Source: Roseibium sp. TrichSKD4
GTDB taxonomy: Bacteria; Pseudomonadota; Alphaproteobacteria; Rhizobiales; Stappiaceae
Assembly (NCBI RefSeq): GCF_000148725.1
Contig: NZ_GL476319.1
Location: 575,690-639,689, forward strand
Direction of reading: 5' to 3'
Length of the DNA stretch: 64,000 nt
In this document: positions 39,813 through 48,771 of the stretch, in pieces
Numbering within the stretch: the stretch's first letter is position 1
Layout of the letters: each line of letters begins with the position of its first letter
The notes under the pieces: generated by a model
The model's database searches: none
Told to the model about the DNA's origin: nothing
Seen by the model: the letters and a program-made list of their open reading frames with translations, nothing else
Made by a program: the position numbers and the translations under genes

Positions 39813-42365
39813 TCAGCTTTCCAAGACCTCTTTCACTTTTGTCGCCAACTGCTTGAGGGTGAACGGTTTTGGCAGGAAGTCGAACTGCTCGTTTTCGGGC
39901 AGGTTTTCTTCAAAGGCATCTTCTGCGTAGCCCGAGACAAAGATGATTTTCAGGTCAGGCCGTGTCTTGCGCAGCTCAACAAGCAAGGATGGACCGTCCA
40001 TCTCCGGCATCACGACGTCTGAAACCACAAGATCAACTGCGCCGTCATTTTCGTCCATGACTTCGAGCGCCTCGGTTCCCGATCCCGCCTCATAGACTGT
40101 GTAACCGCGAGACGCCAAGGCACGAGCTGCAAACGCCCGTACGGCTTCTTCATCCTCGACCAGCAAGATGGATGCAGACCCCGTGAGGTCAGCGGTTTTC
40201 TCGCTCTCGGCTTCTTGGGCAACAGGTTTTGCTTCTTCTACGATGTCCGGAATATGGCGCGGCAGGAACAAACGGAAGGTTGTGCCAATGTCCACCTCGC
40301 TGGTGCAGAAGACGAACCCGCCAGTTTGTTTGACGATCCCGTAAACCGTTGAAAGACCTAGGCCCGTACCCTTGCCCACTTCTTTTGTAGAGAAGAACGG
40401 ATCAAAGATCTTTTGCATGACATCGGCCGGAATGCCGTGACCGGTGTCTTCGACTTCGACAAGCGCGTATTCGCCCGGAGGCATGCCGCGCGTGTTTTCA
40501 AATTTGGTCGATTCTTCGGCTGACACATTGGTTGTGCGGATTGTCAGCTTGCCGCCATCGGCCATTGCATCGCCAGCGTTGACAGCAAGGTTCACAATCA
40601 CCTGTTCCAGCTGGTTGAGGTCAGCCATAACCGGCCACAGGTCCCGGCCATGGATCACCTGCAGCTCGACCTTCTCGCCCAAAAGGCGGTCCAGAAGAAT
40701 GGAAAGATCAGCCAGAACATCATTGAGAGCGAGTTGTTGCGGGCGCAGCGTTTGACGACGGGAGAACGCAAGCAACTGACGGACAAGTCCAGCTGCGCGG
40801 TTGGCGTTCTGCTTGATATTCATGATGTCCTGGAAGGACGGATCTGTTGGACGATGGCTTGCCAAAAGCAGGTCCGAGAAGCCAATGATCGCTGTCAGGA
40901 CGTTGTTGAAGTCGTGCGCGACGCCGCCGGCCAGCTGACCAATCGCCTGCATCTTCTGACTTTGGGCAAACTGCGCTTCCAACGTGCGCTGCTGGGTGGT
41001 TTCAAGCGCATAGACGATGGTCGTCTCCCCGTCCCCTTCCCCATCCTGAACAGCTGAAACGTAGAACGTAGCCGAGCGCGGATCATGTCCTTCGCTCAGC
41101 GGAATATCAATTGGTGCAATCTCGCCAATGCCTTGGGAAGCCGCGCTAAGCGCTTTGCCAAGGTGGTCTCGGCCACTCTCGGCAACATAAGCCTCAAGTT
41201 TTGGCGCACCCTCATCCATATCCACCGCACCGAGCAACTTCAGGAACGGTGCATTGGTGCGAAGTACGCGGCCCTCTTTGTCGAGAGAGGCGATGGCAAT
41301 CGGCGTATTGTTAAAGAAGCGGGCAAAACGCACTTCTGCCGCCCGCAGCGCCTCGGATGCCTCTTCACCCCGCGAACGGTTCAAAACAAGCGTGCGGCTG
41401 TCCCCAGCAACACCATTTTCCCCAAACGGCACACGGTGCAGCAACCGAACAGGCAGACCGCGGCCAGACCGCGTCACAAGATCAAGGTCAAACGTGTCGC
41501 TCTTGACCTCTCCCGCGTGGCCCTTGACGGACCGGATCAGCTCCGCCCCATCACCGCGTACAATATCGATCAGGGAGAGATCTCCCACCTCGAACTGGGC
41601 CAGATCATAGCCGAGCCAGTCGGCAAGCGTCGCGTTGAGATAAACGACCTGACCGGATGCATCGCAGGACAGGAAACCGGCTGGGGCGTGATCGAGGAAG
41701 TTGATAACCCGCTGCAGTTCCTGAAACGAATTTTCCTGCTCGGCCCGATCGCGGGTAATGTCTGAGAGCTGCCACACGGTCAGGCGGCGTGCCGACCGGC
41801 CTTTGGCTGACACATCTACAGGGCGGACCAGCACCCGATACCAACGCGGGCCACCCTCCGTGCGCCCGAGCGGCGATACCATGCGAACTTCTTCCTGCGC
41901 CCGGCGTCCATCACGCATAGCCTGAGAAAGGCGATAGATGGCATCAGCAGCATCGGGATCGCTGGAAAACACCCGTTCGATTACACGAACATCTGAAGCC
42001 CCTTCCGCGCCGGTCAGATCAGCATAGGCCTGATTGGCATAGACGAGACGTCCATCCTGATCCGTGACCAAAGCGCCGTCTTCCAGGGTGGCTAGAAAGG
42101 CTGCGGCGATTGGGCTGGATTCATTTGTGCGGGAGGCAAGGCGCAAGAACCCGATGGCTCCTGCAAAAAGACAGAAAACCCCAATGACGGCGAGGATGCC
42201 CAACATACCCAAGACGAAGGGTTGAGCCTGAGCCCGATCCATGAGCGCAAAGCTTGCAGCAGCTCCGACAAGAACCAGCGCCAGCAAAATCAGCAACCAC
42301 AAACTGCCAGCCCGTTCAGGCCGGTCAATCAGGGGCTCATTCGCCGCACCGTCAAATTCACTCAT
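39813..42365 (-). CDS. cckA: Cell-cycle hybrid histidine kinase CckA
   Basis: The 850-residue inner-membrane kinase has two TM helices (about 20-42 and 48-75), PAS-type sensor domains (about 85-220, 225-340 and 345-465) and a HisKA phosphorylation site in [15 protein letters not shown] (His near 483). The HATPase follows with [10 protein letters not shown] and DTGHGIP, and [19 protein letters not shown]. The C-terminal receiver domain has its aspartate in [13 protein letters not shown] (near 782) and FLPKPF. CckA feeds phosphate through ChpT to CtrA and can run in reverse as a phosphatase. It follows flhB at 117 bases in the same direction, placing it at the end of the flgB-flhB block, whose promoter carries a CtrA box. 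Confidence 0.95.
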   Translation of the reverse strand: MSEFDGAANEPLIDRPERAGSLWLLILLALVLVGAAASFALMDRAQAQPFVLGMLGILAVIGVFCLFAGAIGFLRLASRTNESSPIAAAFLATLEDGALVTDQDGRLVYANQAYADLTGAEGASDVRVIERVFSSDPDAADAIYRLSQAMRDGRRAQEEVRMVSPLGRTEGGPRWYRVLVRPVDVSAKGRSARRLTVWQLSDITRDRAEQENSFQELQRVINFLDHAPAGFLSCDASGQVVYLNATLADWLGYDLAQFEVGDLSLIDIVRGDGAELIRSVKGHAGEVKSDTFDLDLVTRSGRGLPVRLLHRVPFGENGVAGDSRTLVLNRSRGEEASEALRAAEVRFARFFNNTPIAIASLDKEGRVLRTNAPFLKLLGAVDMDEGAPKLEAYVAESGRDHLGKALSAASQGIGEIAPIDIPLSEGHDPRSATFYVSAVQDGEGDGETTIVYALETTQQRTLEAQFAQSQKMQAIGQLAGGVAHDFNNVLTAIIGFSDLLLASHRPTDPSFQDIMNIKQNANRAAGLVRQLLAFSRRQTLRPQQLALNDVLADLSILLDRLLGEKVELQVIHGRDLWPVMADLNQLEQVIVNLAVNAGDAMADGGKLTIRTTNVSAEESTKFENTRGMPPGEYALVEVEDTGHGIPADVMQKIFDPFFSTKEVGKGTGLGLSTVYGIVKQTGGFVFCTSEVDIGTTFRLFLPRHIPDIVEEAKPVAQEAESEKTADLTGSASILLVEDEEAVRAFAARALASRGYTVYEAGSGTEALEVMDENDGAVDLVVSDVVMPEMDGPSLLVELRKTRPDLKIIFVSGYAEDAFEENLPENEQFDFLPKPFTLKQLATKVKEVLES

Positions 42366-42482
42366 CGTCGTGTAACTCCTCAGCCCGAATCGGTTTCAGG
42401 CTTTCTTCCAGCATTCTGCGAACAGCAACCAAATTCAACCAAACCACCGCTTGGTCGTGTGGATGAATAGCGCCAGATCTCA

Positions 42483-43562
42483 TTATCCTGATCGCCAGCT
42501 GGACTTGTTCCGCATGCGATAAACGAAGCCGATGACTTCCGCCACTGCTTTATAATGTTCTTCGGGCACTTCCTGCTCAATCTCAACGCTTGCATAGAGC
42601 GCACGGGCCAAAGGTGGGTTCTCCACCACAGGAATCTTCTTTTCCTTGGCCAATTCACGGATTTTCAATGCGACAGCATCGGTTCCCTTGGCAAGACACA
42701 GTGGGGCTCCCATGCCCTCTTCATATTTTAGCGCCACCGCAAAGTGAGTCGGGTTGGTCACAACCACTGTTGCATCCGGCACAGCTGCCATCATGCGCTT
42801 GCGGGAACGTTCCATGCGGAGTTGCCGGATTTTGCCTTTAACGTGCGGGTCGCCTTCTGTTTGCTTGTACTCATCCTTGACGTCACGAAGGGACATCTTC
42901 TGCTTATTGAACCATTTGTTCTTCTGATAAGCATAGTCAGCAGCTGCGACCACCGTCATGAATGCCATCACAGCACCAAGCAACTGAAGGATCAAAAACC
43001 GCGCTTCTTCCAGCAAAATGACCGGATCTGCGAAGATCATGATGTCCGCCTCGTCCCGGTGTGGCCACAGGACGAGAACCATCAGGGCTCCCACTACAAA
43101 GATCTTCGCCAACCCTTTGGCGAAATTGACCAAACTGTCTTTGGAAAAAAGCCGCTTGAACCCAGACAGCGGCGACACCTTGGAGAGTTTTGGCTTCATG
43201 GTTTCAGCGGTAAAGACCAGTTGGTGCTGAACCATGTTTCCAGCAATCGCCATGACCACCAAAGCCATGAGCGGCAGACCGACGATCAAGGCGATGGACT
43301 GGCCGGTGTCCCGCCAAAGAGCTTTCAGCGCAAATCCGTCAACCGGAATGTCATGGGCATGTTCCATAAAGCCCTTCAGGTGATTGCCAACAGCCGCGCC
43401 AATCGTGGGTGCAAACAGGGCAATAAGCAGCGTTGTCCCGGCAAGCGTGAACCAGGTACTGACTTCCTGCGATTTGGCAACATCCCCCTTGTCTAACGCA
43501 TCCTTCAAGCGTTTCTGTGTGGGGTCCTCAGTCTTTTCTGCATCATCTTGATCATCAGCCAT
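42483..43562 (-). CDS. flhB: Flagellar type III export switch protein FlhB
   Basis: The 359-residue protein has four TM helices in the first 210 residues and a cytoplasmic domain with the autocleavage site NPTH (VVVTNPTHFAVALKYEEGMG). The N-terminal DQDDAEKTEDPTQKRL block is typical. FlhB sets the export gate's switch from rod/hook to filament substrates. It lies nine bases after fliR in the same direction. Confidence 0.97.
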   Translation of the reverse strand: MADDQDDAEKTEDPTQKRLKDALDKGDVAKSQEVSTWFTLAGTTLLIALFAPTIGAAVGNHLKGFMEHAHDIPVDGFALKALWRDTGQSIALIVGLPLMALVVMAIAGNMVQHQLVFTAETMKPKLSKVSPLSGFKRLFSKDSLVNFAKGLAKIFVVGALMVLVLWPHRDEADIMIFADPVILLEEARFLILQLLGAVMAFMTVVAAADYAYQKNKWFNKQKMSLRDVKDEYKQTEGDPHVKGKIRQLRMERSRKRMMAAVPDATVVVTNPTHFAVALKYEEGMGAPLCLAKGTDAVALKIRELAKEKKIPVVENPPLARALYASVEIEQEVPEEHYKAVAEVIGFVYRMRNKSSWRSG

Positions 43563-43571
43563 GACGCTCTC

Positions 43572-44345
43572 CTACCCCGCGATAAACTTGCCCAAAGCGC
43601 CTTCGAAATGGTCCAGATAGAAGGCCATCAAAGTGCTGAGCAGTACCATGAGGAGGAAGAACCCGATCGCAATATTGACCGGCATGGCGATGAAGAAGAT
43701 CTGCATTTGGGGCATCAGCTTGTTCAAAAGGCCGAGCCCGAAATAGAAGACAAGTCCCATCACGATAAAGGGGGCGCTCATGCGAAGCGCTATGGAAAAT
43801 ACTTCTGCAACGGTGTTCGTCGCATTGGTCACAAAATCCCCGACAGGCACCAACTCACCTGGAGGAAAAAGAGTAAAGCTGTCATGCAAGGCTGCAATGA
43901 CCAGATAGTGGCTGTCCGTGGCAAAAACCATCGCAATGCCAACCATGGACAGATAGTTGCCGAACAGGGTGCCCTGCTGGCCACCATTGGCAAGGTCTGC
44001 GCCGAACGCAAAGGCCAAACCGGACTGGTTGGCCATGATCACGCCCGCAGTTTGAAGTGTGGTTGTGAAAAGCCTTATGCAGAGGCCCACCGCAAATCCG
44101 ATAATCATTTCACCACCCATGAAAACCAGCAGGCGGGCCGGATTATCTGTCAGGCCTGCCGGATATGAGCCGGAAATGACGGGATAGAGAACCAGTGTAA
44201 TGCCCAACGCAATTGTCAGACGTATGCGCGTTGGGATTGATGTTTCACCCAAGGCGGGCATCAACATGATCAGCGTGCCAATCCGCGCGAACATCAACAA
44301 GAAGATCGCTGTGATTTGCGGCAGAAAGTCGAGCTGAACAGTCAT
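43572..44345 (-). CDS. fliR: Flagellar export gate protein FliR
   Basis: The 257-residue protein has about six TM helices. Family marks include the N-terminal FLPQITAIFLLMFARIGTL and an ANQSGLAFAFGADL loop. It forms the export gate core with FliP and FliQ. The start lies nine bases after fliQ and the stop nine bases before flhB, showing tight coupling. Confidence 0.95.
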   Translation of the reverse strand: MTVQLDFLPQITAIFLLMFARIGTLIMLMPALGETSIPTRIRLTIALGITLVLYPVISGSYPAGLTDNPARLLVFMGGEMIIGFAVGLCIRLFTTTLQTAGVIMANQSGLAFAFGADLANGGQQGTLFGNYLSMVGIAMVFATDSHYLVIAALHDSFTLFPPGELVPVGDFVTNATNTVAEVFSIALRMSAPFIVMGLVFYFGLGLLNKLMPQMQIFFIAMPVNIAIGFFLLMVLLSTLMAFYLDHFEGALGKFIAG

Positions 44346-44354
44346 CGGCCGCCG

Positions 44355-44621
44355 TCAGGACGTTTGCAGGATCATCTCAGCGATCCGCGCCGTGAAGGAA
44401 GCCAAAAGTTGCCCCATGAAAGGCAGAGACAACAGCAGAGTTACAAAAATGGCGAGGATCTTCGGAACGAAGACCAACGTCATTTCCTGAATTTGCGTCA
44501 GCGCCTGAAACAAGGCGATAACCACGCCAACAAGCAGACCGATAATCATCACGGGCGCGGAGATGAAGATCATCGTCCACACACCTTCTCGAGCCAAATC
44601 GAGCACTTCACCACCGGTCAT
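44355..44621 (-). CDS. fliQ: Flagellar export gate protein FliQ
   Basis: The 88-residue protein has two TM helices, as expected for FliQ. The segment VGVVIALFQALTQIQEMTL is the family hallmark, followed by VPKILAIFVTLLLSLPFMG. It is an export-gate subunit with FliP and FliR. It lies between fliE and fliR in the same direction. Confidence 0.95.
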   Translation of the reverse strand: MTGGEVLDLAREGVWTMIFISAPVMIIGLLVGVVIALFQALTQIQEMTLVFVPKILAIFVTLLLSLPFMGQLLASFTARIAEMILQTS

Positions 44622-44658
44622 CGCAAGCCTCCACTTCTCTCAGGAGCCGGAAACCGGA

Positions 44659-44991
44659 TCAGATTGGCATCCGCTTGATTTCTTCGTAAGCCGAAATCAC
44701 CCGGTCGCAAACTGAAACCATCATTTCAAGCGCTACTTCGGCTTCGGCAATTGCGGTCACCACGTCAACCACGTCAGTCTTGCCTTCCACAAGACCCATC
44801 GCCTTCTGGTCAGCATCGCGTCCTTGTTGGACGATATTTGATACCGCCTCTTGCACCATTTGCCCAAAATCAACGTCTGGCGTTTTGACCTTGGCTTCGT
44901 TTTGAGCAACCTTGGCTTCGTTTTGAGCAATTTGCTGCGCCATACGAGCAGCAGACTGATACGCATTGTTGGCGATCAACGAACTGGACAT
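44659..44991 (-). CDS. fliE: Flagellar hook-basal body complex protein FliE
   Basis: The 110-residue protein connects the MS ring to the rod. The C-terminal half carries the family pattern VDVVTAIAEAEVALEMMVSV then RVISAYEEIKRMPI. The middle contains a short internal duplication, IAQNEAKVAQNEAKVKTP. In DNA it is a tandem copy of about 21 bases near 44893-44935, so one extra repeat unit is likely a recent slippage event. It is cotranscribed with flgC upstream and fliQ downstream. Confidence 0.93.
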   Translation of the reverse strand: MSSSLIANNAYQSAARMAQQIAQNEAKVAQNEAKVKTPDVDFGQMVQEAVSNIVQQGRDADQKAMGLVEGKTDVVDVVTAIAEAEVALEMMVSVCDRVISAYEEIKRMPI

Positions 44992-45030
44992 GGTCCCGAA
45001 CTCCTAACTCTACAAAGGGACTGAACGGGG

Positions 45031-45441
45031 TCAGCCCTTCAGGATATCGATGGTTCGCTGAAGCATGCGACGGGAAGACTGGATCACGTTCAAATTGGCC
45101 TCGTAAGACCGTTGAGCTTCACGCATATCCGCCGTTTCAATCAGCGTATTGACGTTGGGCTCCAGAACATATCCTTGTTCATTTGCCGCCGGGTGGCCGG
45201 GTTGGTAGCGCTCTTTGAATGCTGACTTGTCTTCGGCTACTTTTCCAAGCTCGACAACTTCTGCGTTGAGTTCCTTGGAAAAATGAGATTGGAACGTTGG
45301 AACTCGGCGGCGATAGGGTTCCCCGTCCGGGGTCTTTGCCGTCGAATTCGCATTGGCAATGTTTTCCGCGATCACCCGCATCCGACCATTTTGCGCCTTC
45401 AGACCAGACGCTGCGACGAACAGGGATTTGATCAGATCCAT
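45031..45441 (-). CDS. flgC: Flagellar rod protein FlgC
   Basis: The 136-residue proximal rod protein starts with the rod/hook N-terminal motif (AASGLKAQNGRMRVIAENIA then NANST). It ends with the matching C-terminal helix (ETADMREAQRSYEANLNVI). It assembles after export through the gate. It lies 38 bases after flgB and 39 before fliE in one operon. Confidence 0.95.
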   Translation of the reverse strand: MDLIKSLFVAASGLKAQNGRMRVIAENIANANSTAKTPDGEPYRRRVPTFQSHFSKELNAEVVELGKVAEDKSAFKERYQPGHPAANEQGYVLEPNVNTLIETADMREAQRSYEANLNVIQSSRRMLQRTIDILKG

Positions 45442-45479
45442 TTCAGGTCTCCTGATGCCAATTCAAGGCACCGCTTGTA

Positions 45480-45884
45480 TCAGCCGCCTCTTGAAAGCGC
45501 GGTCCGAATGAGGCCCAAGCCTCGCGAATAGAGCGTTGTGGCGGCTTGATAGTCCATCTGGTTCTGAGTGACTTTCATCATCTGCTCTTCAAGAACCACG
45601 TTGTTGCCGCTCGGCGTCACCTCAAACATGTCACGCTCTTCAGCTTTACTGGCGACACCTGGCGCAGCTGATCCAGAGATATGCCCGACTTTTGTCACCG
45701 AAGTAGACAGGCCCGATTGCGCAAGCCCCACATGGTCAGCGAAACTGAATGCCGTGACTTCTCTGGCGCTGTAACGGGGGGTGTCAGCATTGGCGACGTT
45801 TTCCGACAAGACTCCTTGCCGAACCTGATGCCATTGCATCTTGGACTTGAGCGCTTGAAAAAGCGGAATGTCAGAAATCGCCAT
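45480..45884 (-). CDS. flgB: Flagellar rod protein FlgB
   Basis: The 134-residue proximal rod protein has the N-terminal helix and SENVANADTPRYSAREV motif typical of FlgB, and a conserved C-terminal segment EEQMMKVTQNQMDYQAATTL. ATG 45884 has GGTGG five bases upstream; ATG 45896 is a weaker alternative. It is the first gene of flgB-flgC-fliE-fliQ-fliR-flhB-cckA. A perfect CtrA box lies 50 bases upstream (45934-45949). Confidence 0.93.
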   Translation of the reverse strand: MAISDIPLFQALKSKMQWHQVRQGVLSENVANADTPRYSAREVTAFSFADHVGLAQSGLSTSVTKVGHISGSAAPGVASKAEERDMFEVTPSGNNVVLEEQMMKVTQNQMDYQAATTLYSRGLGLIRTALSRGG

Positions 45885-45933
45885 TTCGGCCACCATTGGT
45901 TAACAAACTAGGCAAACATTGCCGCCCAGAAGG

Positions 45934-45949
45934 TTAATGAAAGGTTAAC
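45934..45949. promoter_or_regulatory. CtrA binding site before flgB
   Basis: TTAATGAAAGGTTAAC matches the full CtrA consensus TTAA-N7-TTAAC. It lies 50 bases upstream of the flgB start and about 230 bases upstream of fliO, so either promoter could use it; flgB is closer. Confidence 0.82.
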
Positions 45950-46180
45950 AAATCATAACCCTGCACCCGCAGACCACCGGTTTCCGGGGCATTGACGCGA
46001 ATTTCCTTTGCATTTTGCAAGATTTTCCATGGCTTTGGCAGGCAGTTTTTGCCCACCTCTGTTAACCTGTGAACAGTGCAAGATTCGTTTTTGGCTTTCC
46101 GGCTCTGGTAGCACTTCTACCGACCCGTCGAATCCGGATCAGCAAGGTGTTCAGTCAAAGTTAGCGATCAAGAGGACCCA

Positions 46181-47974
46181 ATGTACGAGTGGATAGAACA
46201 AACGCTGGGTGTTGGAGACGGAATAGCCCGGATTCTCGCCTTTAGCGTCTCCCTGATCGTCGTTCTGGCCCTCTTCGGACTGTTCGTGGTGATCTTGAAA
46301 CGGTTGATGGGGTCTTCCATGCCCGGTCAGCGGAATCGCCAACCTCGTATCCAGATCATGGATGCGGCAAGCCTTGATCCAAGACGCCGCCTTGTTCTCG
46401 TTCGCCGGGATAATGTGGAGCACCTTATTCTGATCGGCGGCACCAACGATGTGGTTGTGGAACAGTCCATCGTCCGCAATGCTCCACTTGGTGCCCACAA
46501 TTCCCGGCAGATTGGACTGGCAGCAGGCCCCGGCCCTCTCCCTGAACCCAAAGTGCCGGAAATCACAGACGAACTGCCCGCACCGAAGATTGCAGCAGAA
46601 GGTGAGCCTGCAGAGCACCCGGCCAAGGCGAAACTGGAAGCAGCCATTGAGCGAAAGCGGGCAGAAAAATCTGTGGAAGCGGAGAAAACAAAACAGCTCC
46701 CAACGGCGGATCAACTGGCAACAGCTCGATCCCGCCCCTCCTCCAATCGCTCGGCATCTGACAACAAAATTGCGACCATCGAAAAACCAGCATCGTCCAA
46801 AGCCGCCGCAAGTTTGGTCCGTGCTGCCGCCAACAGCATGCTGAATTCGCGTCGGGACAAAACCGATCCGATCACCAAACCAGAGACAGAGAAGAAAGAC
46901 CAACACCTCTCTTTGGTCAGCCCGTTGGATGCACCTCTAGGTACAGACGCCAAGTCAGCCGACGCAAAAGCAAAAGCAGCACCAGATGTAAAGCCCGATA
47001 TTAAGGTAGAACAGAACGCCACTGAAACGGAGGCTGCTGCATCACCACTTGACGCCGAATTGTTCGAGCCGGAAAAGTCCGAGGCTCCAGAAACAGACAA
47101 ATCGGCAGCCACCCCTAATCGGTTTTCCGCTTTCGCCAGTCGCAGGGCAACCGATTGGCGGCAAAATGAGAGCCGTCCTGCGCCAAAAATCACTCCCCCC
47201 GCATCCGGGCCAGCGGCACGGGCACGAACAGCATTTTTGAACACAGGCACGAATAGTCTTTCCGATGCTTCGACAACGGAAAAAGACAATACCGGCTCGT
47301 CCAACCCTGCGAATGATCAAACCTTGTCGTCTTCATTGGATAAAGAAGAGACCAATGCAGCATCCGAAGCTACCAAGCCAACGAACACCCCTGCAATCTC
47401 TCGTCCAACTTTCGGCAAACTGACGACGCCTTCCAACCCAGAAACAAAGACACCCGGCGATGATGGAGCGTCTAAGGAAGAACAAGCCGCCCAGCCCGAA
47501 AGAGCCATGGCAGAAGCTTCAGTGACATCTGAATCTGTAGTGATGGATGACGAAGTCGTAGAAGCAAAAACGACAGAAGAGCCCATCGCTGAAGATCTAA
47601 CAAAGGAATCTGAAGAAGGGCTCTCAGAAACCGCAGCCAATCTGGATGACGACGACGTCGTGAAATCGGAAGTCGATCCGGAGAACCCGGAAACGCGGGC
47701 CGATGTCGCCATGGAAAAGGCTGAAAAAGCTGCTCAGCAAGACGCCGAAGAAAAAGCCAAACAGAAAGCTTCGACTGAAACAAAAACTGAAGCAAAAGCC
47801 GGGGCGATCCAATCGGTTGAGAAACCGGCGTTTCGGACAACTGCCAATCTTTCGTCTGTCAGTGCGGGCCCAAGAACCGCGACAGCTCAAGCCCACAGCA
47901 CCCCCATCGAGATAAACCCGATCGAAGCAGAAATGGAAAAGCTGCTCGATGAAATAAACGGACCACGAAACTGA
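46181..47974 (+). CDS. fliO: FliO-like protein with a very long low-complexity C-terminal tail
   Basis: Residues about 1-110 look like FliO. A short periplasmic start leads into one TM helix (about 16-42), then RIQIMDAASLDPRRRLVLVR and VEHLILIGGTNDVVVE, the conserved cytosolic strand pair. FliO helps assemble the FliP ring. Residues about 120-597 are a disordered, Ala/Glu/Lys/Thr-rich tail with no recognised domain; usual FliO proteins are about 100-150 residues. GAGGA precedes the ATG. The gene overlaps fliP by one base, confirming the flagellar context. The tail could be a species-group embellishment or carry binding motifs not visible by eye. Confidence 0.85.
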   Translation: MYEWIEQTLGVGDGIARILAFSVSLIVVLALFGLFVVILKRLMGSSMPGQRNRQPRIQIMDAASLDPRRRLVLVRRDNVEHLILIGGTNDVVVEQSIVRNAPLGAHNSRQIGLAAGPGPLPEPKVPEITDELPAPKIAAEGEPAEHPAKAKLEAAIERKRAEKSVEAEKTKQLPTADQLATARSRPSSNRSASDNKIATIEKPASSKAAASLVRAAANSMLNSRRDKTDPITKPETEKKDQHLSLVSPLDAPLGTDAKSADAKAKAAPDVKPDIKVEQNATETEAAASPLDAELFEPEKSEAPETDKSAATPNRFSAFASRRATDWRQNESRPAPKITPPASGPAARARTAFLNTGTNSLSDASTTEKDNTGSSNPANDQTLSSSLDKEETNAASEATKPTNTPAISRPTFGKLTTPSNPETKTPGDDGASKEEQAAQPERAMAEASVTSESVVMDDEVVEAKTTEEPIAEDLTKESEEGLSETAANLDDDDVVKSEVDPENPETRADVAMEKAEKAAQQDAEEKAKQKASTETKTEAKAGAIQSVEKPAFRTTANLSSVSAGPRTATAQAHSTPIEINPIEAEMEKLLDEINGPRN

Positions 47975-48741
47975 TGACACAGCGCCTCCGGCTGATCCCG
48001 GGACGCAAAGGGCTCTTACTCCTCATCGCAGCAATAGGATGTCTGTTGCTGCCGATCTGGGCAGCCAATGCACAGGAAATCACGATCGGTTTTGGGGATG
48101 ACACCACCTTGACCGAACGCGCAGTTCAACTGCTTGCGCTGTTGACTGTGCTGTCACTTGCACCGTCGATCCTGATCATGGTGACCAGCTTCACCCGGAT
48201 TGTTGTTGTTCTCTCTTTGCTTCGCTCTGCAATTGGCTTGCAAACCGCGCCCCCTAACATGGTGATGATCAGTCTGGCCATGTTCCTGACGGCGTTCATC
48301 ATGGCTCCGACCCTGCAAAAGGCGTATAATGACGGAGTCCAACCGCTCATTGACGATGATATTGAATTCAACCAGGCCTTTGAGCGGGCATCAGACCCGT
48401 TCCGCCAGTTCATGCTGTCTCAAGTGCGCGAGAAGGATCTAGCTCTTTTTCAGGAACTTTCCGGACGCCCTGCCCCCGATACGCCAGAAGAGCTAGAGCT
48501 GAGCACGCTCGTTCCAGCCTTCATGATCAGCGAGTTGAAACGGGCCTTTGAAATTGGCTTTTTGCTCTATTTGCCGTTTCTCATCATCGACCTTGTAATT
48601 GCATCGGTTCTCATGTCGATGGGTATGATGATGCTACCGCCAGTGGTCATCTCACTGCCGTTCAAGCTGATCTTCTTTGTGTTGGTGGATGGCTGGAATC
48701 TGGTGGCCGGATCACTCGTCAAGAGTTTCGGCGGCGGGTAA
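47974..48741 (+). CDS. fliP: Flagellar export gate protein FliP
   Basis: The 255-residue protein has a cleavable signal peptide (ending WAANAQ) and four TM helices. Hallmarks are LAPSILIMVTSFTRIVVVLS, LRSAIGLQTAPPNMVMISLA and PAFMISELKRAFEIGFLLYL. It forms the pentameric core of the export gate. The ATG overlaps the fliO stop, so the two are coupled. It converges with the TPR gene at 48772. Confidence 0.97.
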   Translation: MTQRLRLIPGRKGLLLLIAAIGCLLLPIWAANAQEITIGFGDDTTLTERAVQLLALLTVLSLAPSILIMVTSFTRIVVVLSLLRSAIGLQTAPPNMVMISLAMFLTAFIMAPTLQKAYNDGVQPLIDDDIEFNQAFERASDPFRQFMLSQVREKDLALFQELSGRPAPDTPEELELSTLVPAFMISELKRAFEIGFLLYLPFLIIDLVIASVLMSMGMMMLPPVVISLPFKLIFFVLVDGWNLVAGSLVKSFGGG

Positions 48742-48771
48742 ATCCGCCGACCAGACGCCCATTAAACAACC

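Noticed and set aside
46040-46054. AGGCAGTTTTTGCCC as a third ftr-like site upstream of fliO
   Set aside because: The dyad is weaker than the other two and no sigma-54-type promoter with correct spacing was found nearby.
48728-48750. TCGGCGG/CCGCCGA stem at the fliP 3' end as terminator
   Set aside because: No T-run and it overlaps the fliP coding end.
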